The notes under the pieces: generated by a model
Told to the model about the DNA's origin: nothing
Databases searched by the model: none
What the model saw: the letters and a program-made list of their open reading frames with translations, nothing else
Translations under genes and position numbers: made by a program
Part shown: positions 1 to 8,039 of the stretch, in pieces
Layout of the letters: every line of letters begins with the position of its first letter
Position numbering within the stretch: the stretch's first letter is position 1
DNA from: Xanthobacteraceae bacterium
GTDB lineage: Bacteria; Pseudomonadota; Alphaproteobacteria; Rhizobiales; Xanthobacteraceae
Assembly: GCA_020441545.1 (NCBI GenBank)
Contig: JAGRLZ010000070.1
Coordinates: 1-35,956 of the forward strand
DNA: 35,956 nt
Direction of reading: 5' to 3'

Positions 1-1289
1 TACTCCGCCGCGCTCACCTCGGGCGCCTTCGCGCCGCTGCCGCCGTAACGCTGGTCGATATAGTCGATCACCAGCGCCTTGAAGTCCTCGGCGATGGTCG
101 CGCCGCGCAGGGTGCGGAATTTCTTGCCGTCGACGAACACCGGCGCCGCCGGCGCCTCGCCGGTGCCAGGAAGCGAGATGCCGATATTGGCATGCTTGGA
201 TTCGCCGGGACCGTTGACGATGCAGCCCATCACCGCGACGTTGAGACCTTCGACGCCGGGATAGCGCGTCTTCCATTCCGGCATTTCGTCGCGGATGAAG
301 TCCTGGATGCTGCGCGCCAGTTCCTGGAACGTGGTCGAGGTGGTGCGGCCGCAGCCGGGGCACGCAGCGACCAGCGGCACGAAGGTGCGGAAGCCCATGG
401 TCTGGAGCAGTTCCTGCGCCACCTGCACCTCGCGGGTGCGGTCGCCGCCGGGCTCCGGCGTCAGCGAAATGCGGATCGTATCGCCGATGCCCTGTTGCAG
501 CAGGATGCCGAGCGCGGCGGACGAGGCGACGATGCCCTTCGAGCCCATGCCGGCCTCGGTGAGGCCGAGATGGATCGCGTAATCCGACCGCGCGGCGAGA
601 TCCTGGTAGACCGCGATCAGGTCCTGCACCGCCGAAACCTTGGCCGACAGGATGATGCGGTTCTTCGGCAGGCCGATCTCCTCGGCGCGCGCCGCCGAGG
701 ACAGCGCCGACTGCACCATCGCCTCACGCATCACCGCGCGGGCGTCGCGCGGATTGGCGAGCCTGGCGTTCTCCTCCATCAGGTGCGTCAGCAGTTCCTG
801 ATCGAGCGATCCCCAGTTGGCGCCGATGCGCACCGGCTTGCCGAATCGGATCGCGAATTCGACGATGTCGGAGAACTGCTTGTCGCGCTTGTCCTTGAAG
901 CCGACATTGCCCGGATTGATGCGGTACTTGTCGAGCGCCTCGGCGCAGGCCGGATGATCGGCGAGCAGCTTGTGGCCGATATAGTGGAAGTCGCCGACCA
1001 GCGGCACGGTGACGCCGCGCTTGCGCAAGCCGTCGCGGATATGGGGCACGGCGGCGGCGGCCTCGTCGCGGTCGACGGTGATGCGGACCAGTTCCGATCC
1101 CGCCCGCGCCAGCGCGGCGACCTGCTCCACCGTGCCCGCGACGTCCGCGGTGTCGGTATTGGTCATCGACTGCACGACGATCGGCGCACCGCCCCCGACG
1201 GCCACGTCGCCGACCTTGACCTGGGTGGTGGTGTGGCGGGGCTGGGGCCCGGCGATATCGGACGGTTGGGGCTTTTCAAGCGTGTTCAT
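1..1289 (-). CDS. ispG: 4-hydroxy-3-methylbut-2-enyl diphosphate synthase (flavodoxin), C-terminal end at window edge
   Basis: IspG (GcpE) catalyses the penultimate step of the MEP isoprenoid pathway: reductive ring opening of MEcPP to HMBPP by a cytosolic [4Fe-4S] enzyme. The minus-strand frame opens at 1289 with [10 protein letters not shown] and runs to the window edge. The expected cluster ligands are visible: two Cys in ACPGCGRT near residue 308, a third in [10 protein letters not shown] near residue 353, and the conserved Glu of the NGPGE segment. The N-terminal TIM-barrel part includes [11 protein letters not shown] and [10 protein letters not shown]. About 429 codons are present, close to the rhizobial family length. 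The last two visible bases read TA, so the stop codon is probably cut by one base and the protein is essentially complete. It lies 13 bases after the stop of the EamA gene on the same strand, so zur, eamA and ispG may be co-transcribed. Identification is secure. Confidence 0.97.
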   Translation of the reverse strand, partial: MNTLEKPQPSDIAGPQPRHTTTQVKVGDVAVGGGAPIVVQSMTNTDTADVAGTVEQVAALARAGSELVRITVDRDEAAAAVPHIRDGLRKRGVTVPLVGDFHYIGHKLLADHPACAEALDKYRINPGNVGFKDKRDKQFSDIVEFAIRFGKPVRIGANWGSLDQELLTHLMEENARLANPRDARAVMREAMVQSALSSAARAEEIGLPKNRIILSAKVSAVQDLIAVYQDLAARSDYAIHLGLTEAGMGSKGIVASSAALGILLQQGIGDTIRISLTPEPGGDRTREVQVAQELLQTMGFRTFVPLVAACPGCGRTTSTTFQELARSIQDFIRDEMPEWKTRYPGVEGLNVAVMGCIVNGPGESKHANIGISLPGTGEAPAAPVFVDGKKFRTLRGATIAEDFKALVIDYIDQRYGGSGAKAPEVSAAE

Positions 1290-1302
1290 GGGGTCTCAAA
1301 TA

Positions 1303-2247
1303 TCAGGTTTTCGGGACTGTCAGCAACGGATCAATGGCGGGCGGCGCCGGGCGGTTGACCAGATAGAGGCCAGCCGCCACCAGAAGCGCCGCGGCACCGA
1401 ACGCCAGGGTCAGCGGATCGTCCAGGATCAGATAACCCGCCGCAACGCCAAACAAAGGGGTGATGAAGCTGAAAGCCGACAATTTGCTGGCAGAATAGGC
1501 TTTGACCAGCGCAAACCACATCAGGAACGTCAGCCCCACCACCCAGATGGCCTGAAACGAGATCAGCGACAGCACCAACGGGCCTGGAACCCTGGGGATG
1601 GTCTCGCCGGTGAGCCAGCCGGCCAGCCCGAGAATCGGGATCGAAATGGCAACCTGGTACCCAAGCACCTTTTCAGCCGGAGCCGTCAGCAGCCGGGACG
1701 CCTTCACGATCAGGGTGGTGGCGGCCCACAGCGCGCCGGCCGACACCACCAGCATGTCGCCGAGCAGCACGGAGCGATCGACATTGGCCTGCGGCACGCC
1801 GATCGCGGTGGCGACGCCGGCGAAGCACAGCAGCAATCCCAGCCACTGGACCGGGCGCAGCCGCTCGCCGAGAAACCGATACGAGCCCAGCGCGACGAAG
1901 AACGGCGCCGTATAGAGAAACACTGCGGCGCGCGACGCGGTGGTCAATTGCAGCCCCCGGTACATCAACACGAATTCGATGCCGAATACCACGCCGGCGA
2001 AGATGCCCGGCTTGAGCGTGCCGTCGCGCGCGAACAGCTTGACGCCGCGCAGCCACGCCACCAGCAGAATGACAGCCAGTCCGCCGGAGGAGCGGATGCA
2101 GGCCTGCAGATTGGGCGGAATTTCCGTCAGGACCAGCTTGATCGCGACCTGGTTGAAGCCCCAGGTCAGGCAGAGCAGCAGCATGGTGGCAACGGCCAGC
2201 GCATCGAGCGGACGCTGGTTGGCGGGCACGGGTGGCTGGTTCGGCAT
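1303..2247 (-). CDS. EamA/DMT-family transporter (RhaT/YdcZ-like exporter)
   Basis: This is an inner-membrane drug/metabolite transporter of the EamA superfamily, probably an exporter of a small metabolite or amino acid; the substrate cannot be read from sequence. The 314-residue product shows about ten hydrophobic segments arranged as two repeats. The first carries LLLCLTWGFNQVAIK and the second MLVVSAGALWAATTLIVK, matching the family's W-G/A-x-x motif at the start of each EamA domain. I chose the start at 2247 (MPNQPPVPAN) because GGAG lies about six bases upstream; an in-frame ATG 24 bases further up has no such site. The gene sits between zur and ispG on the same strand, 42 bases after zur. 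The family call is confident and the function is not. Confidence 0.9.
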   Translation of the reverse strand: MPNQPPVPANQRPLDALAVATMLLLCLTWGFNQVAIKLVLTEIPPNLQACIRSSGGLAVILLVAWLRGVKLFARDGTLKPGIFAGVVFGIEFVLMYRGLQLTTASRAAVFLYTAPFFVALGSYRFLGERLRPVQWLGLLLCFAGVATAIGVPQANVDRSVLLGDMLVVSAGALWAATTLIVKASRLLTAPAEKVLGYQVAISIPILGLAGWLTGETIPRVPGPLVLSLISFQAIWVVGLTFLMWFALVKAYSASKLSAFSFITPLFGVAAGYLILDDPLTLAFGAAALLVAAGLYLVNRPAPPAIDPLLTVPKT

Positions 2248-2289
2248 TTCGCTCCGTTTCCGGCTTATCACCGTGTTCTTATGGCGGAA

Positions 2290-2784
2290 TTATCCGGTGG
2301 CGGCCTGACAATGCGCGCAGATGCCGGTCATCTCCACCACCGACAGTTTCGGCGTGAAGCCGTTTTGCCGCGCCACGTCGTTGAGATTGCGGGTTGCGGA
2401 GGTCGCAGCGATCTCCCCCACCGAGCCGCACCGCTCGCAGATCAGAAACGCCACCGTGGCGGCGGCCTCGTGGTCGTGCGCGCAGGCGAGGAAGGCATTG
2501 CGGCTCTCGATGCGGTGGACGAGGCCGTTGTCCATCAAGAAGTCGAGCGCGCGATAGACGGTGATCGGCGCCGGCCGTCCCGAATCGGTCGCGAGCGCAT
2601 CGATCACCTCATAGGCGCCCAGCGGACGGTGGCTCGACGACAGTGCCTGCAGCACGCGGCGCCGGATCGGCGTGAACTTCTGCCCCTTCTCCCGACACAC
2701 CTTCTCGGCGTGGGCGATCGCATCGGCGGCACAGCGCGCGTGATCGTGATCCGGCGCGGGAAAAACGGACTTCGAAGCTGTCAT
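2290..2784 (-). CDS. zur: Fur-family transcriptional regulator, Zur type
   Basis: This is a Zn(II)-responsive repressor of the Fur superfamily that normally represses zinc-uptake genes when zinc is plentiful. The 164-residue product has a winged helix-turn-helix in the N-terminal half (FTPIRRRVLQAL, then ITVYRALDFLMDNGLVHRIE). The dimerisation half carries a structural zinc site made of ICERCG and ICAHCQ, plus a Cys/His-rich loop (ACAHDHEA) for the sensory site. The RIESRNAF segment before that loop is typical of Zur rather than Fur. The start at 2784 (MTASKSV) is preferred on family length; an upstream in-frame ATG at 2823 is possible and no strong ribosome site separates them. No znuABC genes are nearby. 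The gene is divergent from the patatin gene, with an AT-rich palindromic region between them. Confidence 0.9.
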   Translation of the reverse strand: MTASKSVFPAPDHDHARCAADAIAHAEKVCREKGQKFTPIRRRVLQALSSSHRPLGAYEVIDALATDSGRPAPITVYRALDFLMDNGLVHRIESRNAFLACAHDHEAAATVAFLICERCGSVGEIAATSATRNLNDVARQNGFTPKLSVVEMTGICAHCQAATG

Positions 2785-2867
2785 GACATCACATCTAACC
2801 CGAACCATCCGGCTATGCCGCAATTTTCCGTCTTCAAGGGCAGCCGAAGCGCCGCCGGATCAAATTT

Positions 2868-2900
2868 TTGCAATGCAAAATTTGTATTGCATCGCAATAT
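2868..2900. promoter_or_regulatory. Nested palindromes between zur and the patatin gene (candidate operator)
   Basis: This is an AT-rich island in a GC-rich intergenic region. Positions 2870-2890 form a 21-bp inverted repeat with nine of ten pairs matching (arms GCAAT and ATTGC). It is followed at 2885-2899 by a second perfect one, TATTGC-ATC-GCAATA, giving three GCAAT-type half-sites. The sequence also contains two TGC-N3-GCA units (TGCAATGCA at 2869 and TGCATCGCA at 2888), the core layout I recall for PhaR binding sites. A TATAAA that could serve as a -10 element for the patatin gene begins at 2898. The binding protein is unknown; the adjacent Zur and an unlinked PhaR are the obvious candidates. 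Confidence 0.5.
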
Positions 2901-2981
2901 AAAAGTCTCAAATGCCGGCTTAGCTCCGTCACCGCATCCCCGCGCGGTTCCCGATTTTCATCACAGCGAGGCAAGACGCCC

Positions 2982-4085
2982 GTGGCCAGTTCCCTCAAAT
3001 CCTACCTCGACGGTCTCGCCAGCTGGAACCTCCCCAGCCGCGACCGGCCGGACTCGGGGTCGACCAAGAAGATCAACCTGGCGCTGCAGGGCGGCGGCGC
3101 CCATGGCGCCTTCACATGGGGGGTCCTCGATCACCTGCTCGGCGACGAGCGCATTGAGATCGCAGGCATTTCGGGCGCCTCGGCGGGCGCGATGAACGCC
3201 GTCATGGTGGCCGACGGCCTGGCCCGCGGCGGCCGCGAGGAAGCGCGCAGGCGGCTGGCGGAGTTCTGGCGCGCGGCCAGCGCCGGGGGCGACCTGCCGC
3301 CGGTGCAGCGGGCCGTCGCCGACCGGCTGTTTTCGCTGATGCCGTTCGCGACCACCCCGCTCCAGCACTGGTTCGAGGCGATGTCGCACTATTTTTCGCC
3401 GTATGAGCTCAATCCGCTCAACATCAATCCGCTGCAGGACCTGATCGTCCGCTTCGTGGACTTCGATGCACTGCGGGCCGGCAGTGTCGAACTCTTCATC
3501 TCGGCGACCAACGTCCACACCGGACGCCTGCGGATATTCTCGCGGGAAACGCTCACGCCGGAGGCGGTGATGGCATCGGCGGCGCTGCCGTTCGTGTTCC
3601 GCGCCGTGGAGATCGACGGCGTGCCCTATTGGGATGGCGGCTACATGGGCAATCCGGCGATCTTTCCGTTTCTGCAAACCGCCGACGCCGACGATGTCCT
3701 GCTGGTCCAGGTCAACCCGGTGTCGCGCGAGACCACGCCGCGGACATCGGCCGAGATCATCAACCGGCTCAACGAGATCACCTTCAATTCGGCGCTGATC
3801 TCCGAACTGCGCGCAATGGACTTCGCCAATCGCCTGATCGAGGACGGGCAATTGTCGCGGCGCGCCGGCCGCTACCGCAAGCTGAACCTGCATCGCGTCC
3901 ACCTCGGCGGCCTCGGAAACCGCCTGTCAGGCGCCAGCAAGATGAAGACCGACTACGATTTCTTCGAACTGCTGCGCCGCGCCGGGCAGCGGGCGGCCCA
4001 CCGCTTCCTCGACCGCCATTTCGACGACATCGGCCAGCGCAGCACGCTCGATCTCGCCGCCGCCTCGGGCATCGAGTGGGCGTGA
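2982..4085 (+). CDS. Patatin-like phospholipase (NTE/RssA family)
   Basis: This is a predicted serine lipid acyl hydrolase with a Ser-Asp dyad. From the GTG at 2982 the product is 367 residues. It shows the oxyanion-hole glycine run LQGGGAHGAF near residues 35-45, the nucleophile elbow GISGASAGA with Ser67, and the catalytic Asp218 in WDGGYMGNP, so all patatin hallmarks are intact. I prefer the GTG at 2982 because GCGAGG lies about 11 bases upstream and the product then begins just before the patatin domain; an ATG at 2868 would add a 38-residue non-conserved extension through the palindromic region. There is no signal peptide, so it is probably cytosolic or membrane-peripheral. It is transcribed divergently from zur. 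Whether it acts on phospholipids or on storage lipid is not visible. Confidence 0.92.
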   Translation: MASSLKSYLDGLASWNLPSRDRPDSGSTKKINLALQGGGAHGAFTWGVLDHLLGDERIEIAGISGASAGAMNAVMVADGLARGGREEARRRLAEFWRAASAGGDLPPVQRAVADRLFSLMPFATTPLQHWFEAMSHYFSPYELNPLNINPLQDLIVRFVDFDALRAGSVELFISATNVHTGRLRIFSRETLTPEAVMASAALPFVFRAVEIDGVPYWDGGYMGNPAIFPFLQTADADDVLLVQVNPVSRETTPRTSAEIINRLNEITFNSALISELRAMDFANRLIEDGQLSRRAGRYRKLNLHRVHLGGLGNRLSGASKMKTDYDFFELLRRAGQRAAHRFLDRHFDDIGQRSTLDLAAASGIEWA

Positions 4086-4122
4086 GCGGGCGCGATGCGG
4101 TCCGCCCCAGCCATGACCGGGC

Positions 4123-4134
4123 TGCAATGCAGCA
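4123..4134. promoter_or_regulatory. TGC-N3-GCA box between the patatin gene and marR (candidate PhaR-type site)
   Basis: The 12-mer TGCAATGCAGCA has the layout TGC-R-N-Y-GCA-S-M-A, which is how I remember the PhaR consensus of Bradyrhizobium; that recollection is not checked. It lies 37 bases after the patatin stop and about 65 bases before marR. It is also the inner part of a compound hairpin (ACCGGG at 4116 pairs with CCCGGT at 4136), so it could instead be a structural element at the 3' end of the patatin mRNA. Confidence 0.3.
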
Positions 4135-4160
4135 CCCCGGTATGGCATCGTGGCAAATTC

Positions 4161-4191
4161 ATAAGCAAAGCTTACTATATCGCAAGCTTAT
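4161..4191. promoter_or_regulatory. Candidate MarR operator upstream of marR-emrAB
   Basis: ATAAGC at 4161 is paired with GCTTAC at 4170 across a three-base spacer; the perfect core is TAAGC-AAA-GCTTA. A second GCTTAT at 4186 repeats the same half-site, so AAGCTTA occurs twice, 17 bases apart. This AT-rich block ends where the GGAG ribosome site of marR begins (4192-4195). A possible -10 element (TACTAT) lies at 4173, within the block. Position and symmetry are typical of autoregulatory MarR operators; the binding itself is inferred. Confidence 0.55.
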
Positions 4192-4200
4192 GGAGTTGGC

Positions 4201-4686
4201 ATGTCCCGATCCGGACCGATCGACGCGGATTTCCTGTTTGCGCTGTTCGAAGTGCAGCGGCTGCTGCGGCTCTACGCCGACAAGCAGGCCGCGCAATACG
4301 GGCTGACGCGAAGCCAGTGGGCGGTGCTGGCCAAGGTCGACCGCACCGAGGGGCTGAAGCAGACCGAGGTCGCCGAACTGCTCGAAATGCAGCCGATCAC
4401 GCTGACCCGGCTGATCGACAAATTGTGTGACAGCGGCCTGCTCGAACGCCGCAACGACGCCAATGATCGCCGCGTCAACCGGCTTTATCTCACCAAGGCG
4501 GCCCGCCCGCTGATGACCAAGCTGGCGGCCTTGCGTGCCGAGATCGCGGCAACCGCTTTCACCGGCTTCACCGTGCCTGAAACGCATCGCCTGGTCGAAC
4601 AGCTCGAAACCATCAAGGACAACGTCCGCGATGCGCTGCAATCGGCGAACGGCGCAACGAGAACGAAGGAACGCCGCTATGGCTGA
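4201..4686 (+). CDS. MarR-family transcriptional regulator of the adjacent efflux pump
   Basis: A 161-residue MarR/SlyA-type winged-helix regulator. The recognition region is KQTEVAELLEMQPITLTRL and the wing is RRNDANDRRVNRLYLT, with the family's Asp-Arg pair. The start at 4201 is well supported by GGAG five bases upstream. Its 3' end overlaps the emrA start by eight bases, so the regulator is translationally linked to the pump it probably represses. This is the classical marR-emrA-emrB arrangement, in which ligands (often phenolics or uncouplers) release the repressor. A palindromic block immediately upstream suggests autoregulation. Confidence 0.95.
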   Translation: MSRSGPIDADFLFALFEVQRLLRLYADKQAAQYGLTRSQWAVLAKVDRTEGLKQTEVAELLEMQPITLTRLIDKLCDSGLLERRNDANDRRVNRLYLTKAARPLMTKLAALRAEIAATAFTGFTVPETHRLVEQLETIKDNVRDALQSANGATRTKERRYG

Positions 4687-5833
4687 ACCCGCCCTCAAGC
4701 TCGCTCCCGAACAAAAGGCCAGGCCGCCGCAGCAGGACGTCGCGATCGAGGCGATCGCCAGCCGGCCCAGGCGGAGTTTCTGGCAGCGCCACCGGCGCGT
4801 GCTGCTGCTCGTGGTCCTTCCCCTGGTCGCGGTGGCCGGCGGCCTGACCTTCTATCTCAACGGCGGCCGCTACGTGACCACCGACGATGCCTATGTGGGC
4901 GCGCAGAAAGTTCTCGTCACCCCGGACATTTCCGGCAAGATCGACAAGGTCGTGGTCAGGGAAGGCCAGCAGGTCAAGAAAGGCGACCTGCTGTTCGAGA
5001 TCGACCCGGTGCCGTTCCGCCTCGCGGTCCGCCAGGCCACCGCCAAGCTCAACGAGGCCAAGGTCAGCTACGACGACCTGCGGACCAACCTGAAGCTCTA
5101 CGCCCGCTCCTCCGAGCTGTCGCAGCAGAGCATCGCGCTCAAGCAGCGCGACGTCGAACGCAAGTCGGCGCTGGTCAAGAGCAACGCCGGATCGCAGCTC
5201 GATCTCGAAAAGAGCATGGCCGGCATGGTGCAGGCGCAGGGTCTCAACCAGATCCTGCAGCAGCGGATCGCATCCACCCGCAGCCAGCTGCTCGGCAATC
5301 CCGACCTGCCGCTCGCGGAATTCCCGGCCTATATGCAGGCCAAGGCCGCGCTGGAGGAAGCCGAGCGCAACCTGCGCCATACCGAGTTGCGGGCGCCGAT
5401 CGACGGCGTCGCGACCCAGGTCGACAACATCCAGCTCGGCCGCTTCGTCGCCGCCGGCACGCCGGTGTTCAGCATCATCGACACCTCGGCGCCATGGGTC
5501 GATGCCAACCCGAAGGAATCCGACTTCACCTATGTCGATGTCGGCCAGCCGGTGACGCTCGATGTCGACGCCTTCCCCAATCACAGCTTCAAGGGCACCA
5601 TCGGCTCGCTGAGCCCGGGCACCGGCGCGCAATTCGCGATCCTGCCGCCGCAGAACGCCACCGGCAACTTCGTGAAGATCGTGCAGCGCATCCCGGTGCG
5701 GATCTATTTCGACAGCAACGACGCCTTCGTCCGCAAGCTCAAGGCCGGCATGAGCGTCTACGTCTCGATCGACACCAATCACCGCCGGACGCTTGCGGGC
5801 CTGCTCGGGCTGTCCCCGGACGAGAGCAAGTAG
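4679..5833 (+). CDS. emrA: HlyD/EmrA-family membrane fusion (periplasmic adaptor) protein
   Basis: This is the adaptor subunit of a tripartite multidrug efflux pump, linking the EmrB-type transporter to an outer-membrane channel. The 384-residue product has a short cytoplasmic tail, one membrane anchor near residues 42-62 (VLLLVVLPLVAVAGGL), and a biotinyl-lipoyl-like half (YVGAQKVLVTPDISGKIDKV). A coiled-coil hairpin rich in Gln, Lys and Ala follows, then the second lipoyl half (LRAPIDGVATQVDN) and a beta-barrel. I start it at 4679 (MAEPALK), with AAGGA about nine bases upstream; it overlaps marR by eight bases. A start further up would lie inside marR. It is followed seven bases later by emrB. 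No TolC-type gene is in the window. Confidence 0.95.
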   Translation: MAEPALKLAPEQKARPPQQDVAIEAIASRPRRSFWQRHRRVLLLVVLPLVAVAGGLTFYLNGGRYVTTDDAYVGAQKVLVTPDISGKIDKVVVREGQQVKKGDLLFEIDPVPFRLAVRQATAKLNEAKVSYDDLRTNLKLYARSSELSQQSIALKQRDVERKSALVKSNAGSQLDLEKSMAGMVQAQGLNQILQQRIASTRSQLLGNPDLPLAEFPAYMQAKAALEEAERNLRHTELRAPIDGVATQVDNIQLGRFVAAGTPVFSIIDTSAPWVDANPKESDFTYVDVGQPVTLDVDAFPNHSFKGTIGSLSPGTGAQFAILPPQNATGNFVKIVQRIPVRIYFDSNDAFVRKLKAGMSVYVSIDTNHRRTLAGLLGLSPDESK

Positions 5834-5840
5834 CCCCGTC

Positions 5841-7397
5841 ATGAATGCCGTGGCGCCATCGCCGAGCGCCGTTCCGGGCCTGCGCCGGAACATGGTGACG
5901 ATCTGCGCCATGACAGCCACCATCATGCAGGCGCTCGACACCACCATCGCCAATGTCGCGCTGCCCTACATGCAGGGCAGCCTGTCGGCGTCGCAGGACC
6001 AGATCAACTGGGTGCTGACCTCCTACATCGTCGCCGCAGCGATCATGACGGCGCCGGTGGGCTGGATCGCCAACCGCTTCGGCCGCAAGCGCATCTTCAT
6101 CATCTGCTCGGCCGGCTTCACCGCCGCGTCCGTGATGTGCGGCCTCGCCCAGGACATCACCCAGATGGTGGTATTCCGCCTGATGCAGGGCGTGTTCGGC
6201 GCGGCGCTGGTGCCGCTGTCGCAGGCGGTGATGCTCGACAGCTACGCCCTGCACGAACGCGCCAAGGCGATGGCGATCTGGGGCATGGGCGTGATGATGG
6301 GTCCGATCATGGGCCCCTCCCTCGGCGCCTGGCTGACCGAGACCTATTCCTGGCACTGGGTGTTCTTCGTCAACCTGCCGTTCGGGGCGATCACCGTGCT
6401 CGGCCTGATCGTGTTCATGGACGAAACCACGGTAAACAAGGACTTGCAGTTCGACTGGTTCGGCTTCACCGGGCTCGCGGTCGGCATCGGCACGCTGCAG
6501 CTCGCGCTCGATCGCGGCGAGCAGCTCGACTGGTTCGAGTCCAGGGAAATCATCGCCGAGTTCATCATCAGCGGGATCGGCTTCTACTACTTCTTCGCCC
6601 ATTCGCTGACGACCAGGCGCCCGTTCATCCAGTTCGCCATCTTCAAGGACCGCAACTTCGCCACCGGCTGCGTCTTCATGGTGGTGATCGGCGTCGTCCT
6701 GTTCTCGACCATGGCGCTGGCCTCGCCGCTGTTCCAGAATGCCTTCGGCTTTCCGATCCTGACCGCCGGGCTGCTGCTGGCGACCCGCGGCATGGGCACC
6801 TTCGTCGCGATGATGCTGGTGAGCCGGCTGATGCACTACCTGGAGGCCCGCACCCTGATCGGCACGGGCCTGGCGCTGATCGCGATCACCCTCTACGACA
6901 TGACGGGCTGGACCGCCGACACCCAGGTCACGACCATCATCATCAACAGCGTCGTCCAGGGCTTCGGACTGGGCCTCGTCTTCGTGCCGCTGAGCACCGT
7001 CGCCTTCCTGACGCTGCCCGACCAGTTGCGCACCGACGGCACCTCGATGCTCACGCTGGTGCGCAACGTCGCCAGCTCGATCGGCATTTCCATCGTGATC
7101 GCCAAGCTGACCAGCGGCACCATCCACAACCACGCCATCCTCGCCGAGCACGTCACCCCGTTCAACCAGGCGCTGCAGATGCCCGACGTCGCCCGGATTC
7201 TCGATCTCGGCACCGATGCCGGCCGCGCCATGATGGACATGATCCTCCGCGCGCAGGCGCAGATCATGGCCTTCTCGCAGGACTTCGAGCTGGTCGCGCT
7301 GGTGACGGTGTGCGCGATCCCGCTGGTGCTGATGCTCAGTTCGTCGAAAGCGGCGATGCTGAAACCGCAATCCGACCACGCCGCCGTGATGGAATAG
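5841..7397 (+). CDS. emrB: DHA2-family MFS multidrug efflux transporter (EmrB-like)
   Basis: A 518-residue proton-driven antiporter of the 14-TM DHA2 branch of the major facilitator superfamily. Motif A is seen as GWIANRFGRKRIF between TM2 and TM3. The first helix contains LDTTIANVALPYMQGSLSAS, which is characteristic of EmrB/QacA proteins, and a motif C-like glycine/proline run (MGPIMGPSLGAWL) lies in TM5. The start at 5841 (MNAVAPS) follows the emrA stop by seven bases, consistent with coupled translation. Together with emrA it should export hydrophobic or phenolic compounds. The gene converges on the pca cluster, so a role in handling aromatic acids is possible but unproven. Confidence 0.95.
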   Translation: MNAVAPSPSAVPGLRRNMVTICAMTATIMQALDTTIANVALPYMQGSLSASQDQINWVLTSYIVAAAIMTAPVGWIANRFGRKRIFIICSAGFTAASVMCGLAQDITQMVVFRLMQGVFGAALVPLSQAVMLDSYALHERAKAMAIWGMGVMMGPIMGPSLGAWLTETYSWHWVFFVNLPFGAITVLGLIVFMDETTVNKDLQFDWFGFTGLAVGIGTLQLALDRGEQLDWFESREIIAEFIISGIGFYYFFAHSLTTRRPFIQFAIFKDRNFATGCVFMVVIGVVLFSTMALASPLFQNAFGFPILTAGLLLATRGMGTFVAMMLVSRLMHYLEARTLIGTGLALIAITLYDMTGWTADTQVTTIIINSVVQGFGLGLVFVPLSTVAFLTLPDQLRTDGTSMLTLVRNVASSIGISIVIAKLTSGTIHNHAILAEHVTPFNQALQMPDVARILDLGTDAGRAMMDMILRAQAQIMAFSQDFELVALVTVCAIPLVLMLSSSKAAMLKPQSDHAAVME

Positions 7398-7451
7398 GCG
7401 CGATGGAACAGGCGCGGCGCCCGGCGGCCACGACCTTCTCACGCGGCGTTC

Positions 7452-8039
7452 TCAGATGTCGAAGAACACCGTCTCGTCGTCGCCCTGCAGGCGGATGTCG
7501 AGCCGATAGACGGCGCCGCCCGGCGCCCGCCGCGCGATCAGCGTCTTGCGCCGCTCCGCCGGCACCAGCGCCAAAACGGAATCGGCCGCGTTGCGCTCGG
7601 CCTCGTCGTCGAAATAGATGCGCGTATAGAGATGCAGCAGCATGCCGCGCGCGTAGACCGCGACCAGGATGTGCGGGGCCTGCGGCGTGCCGTCGGGCGC
7701 GGGCACGATGCCCGGCTTGACGGTGGTGAAGCCATAGGCCCCTTCGGGCGAGGTGCCGCAGCGGCCGAAGCCCCTGAAGGCGGCATTGGGCAAGGCGCGC
7801 TTGTCCTGCGGATCGGCAAAGCGGCCCTGCGGGTCGGCCTGCCAGATCTCCAGCATGCAATCCGGGATGACGGCGCCGTCGCCGTCGAACACCTGTCCCT
7901 CGATCCGGATCTGCTCGCCGGTGACGTCCGGCGTCACCAGGTTGGACGAGAACGTATCGGTCCAGGCGTATTGGCCGGTGGGCGTCAGCCCATAGGCGAA
8001 GAACGGGCCGACGGTCTGCGATGGGGTGAGGCCTGCCAC
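7452..8039 (-). CDS. pcaG: Protocatechuate 3,4-dioxygenase alpha subunit
   Basis: This is the alpha subunit of the intradiol dioxygenase that cleaves protocatechuate to beta-carboxy-cis,cis-muconate. The 195-residue product begins (V/M)AGLTPSQTVGPFF, the typical PcaG N-terminus, and continues with the dioxygenase beta-sandwich (LEIWQADPQGRFADP, FRGFGRCGT). It lacks the iron-ligand set found in PcaH, as expected for alpha subunits. The start is a GTG at 8039 that shares its first G with the TAG stop of pcaH (TAGTG), a one-base overlap indicating coupled, stoichiometric translation. An apparent upstream extension to 8312 lies inside pcaH and is not real. It converges with emrB, leaving a 54-base gap. 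Confidence 0.96.
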   Translation of the reverse strand: MAGLTPSQTVGPFFAYGLTPTGQYAWTDTFSSNLVTPDVTGEQIRIEGQVFDGDGAVIPDCMLEIWQADPQGRFADPQDKRALPNAAFRGFGRCGTSPEGAYGFTTVKPGIVPAPDGTPQAPHILVAVYARGMLLHLYTRIYFDDEAERNAADSVLALVPAERRKTLIARRAPGGAVYRLDIRLQGDDETVFFDI

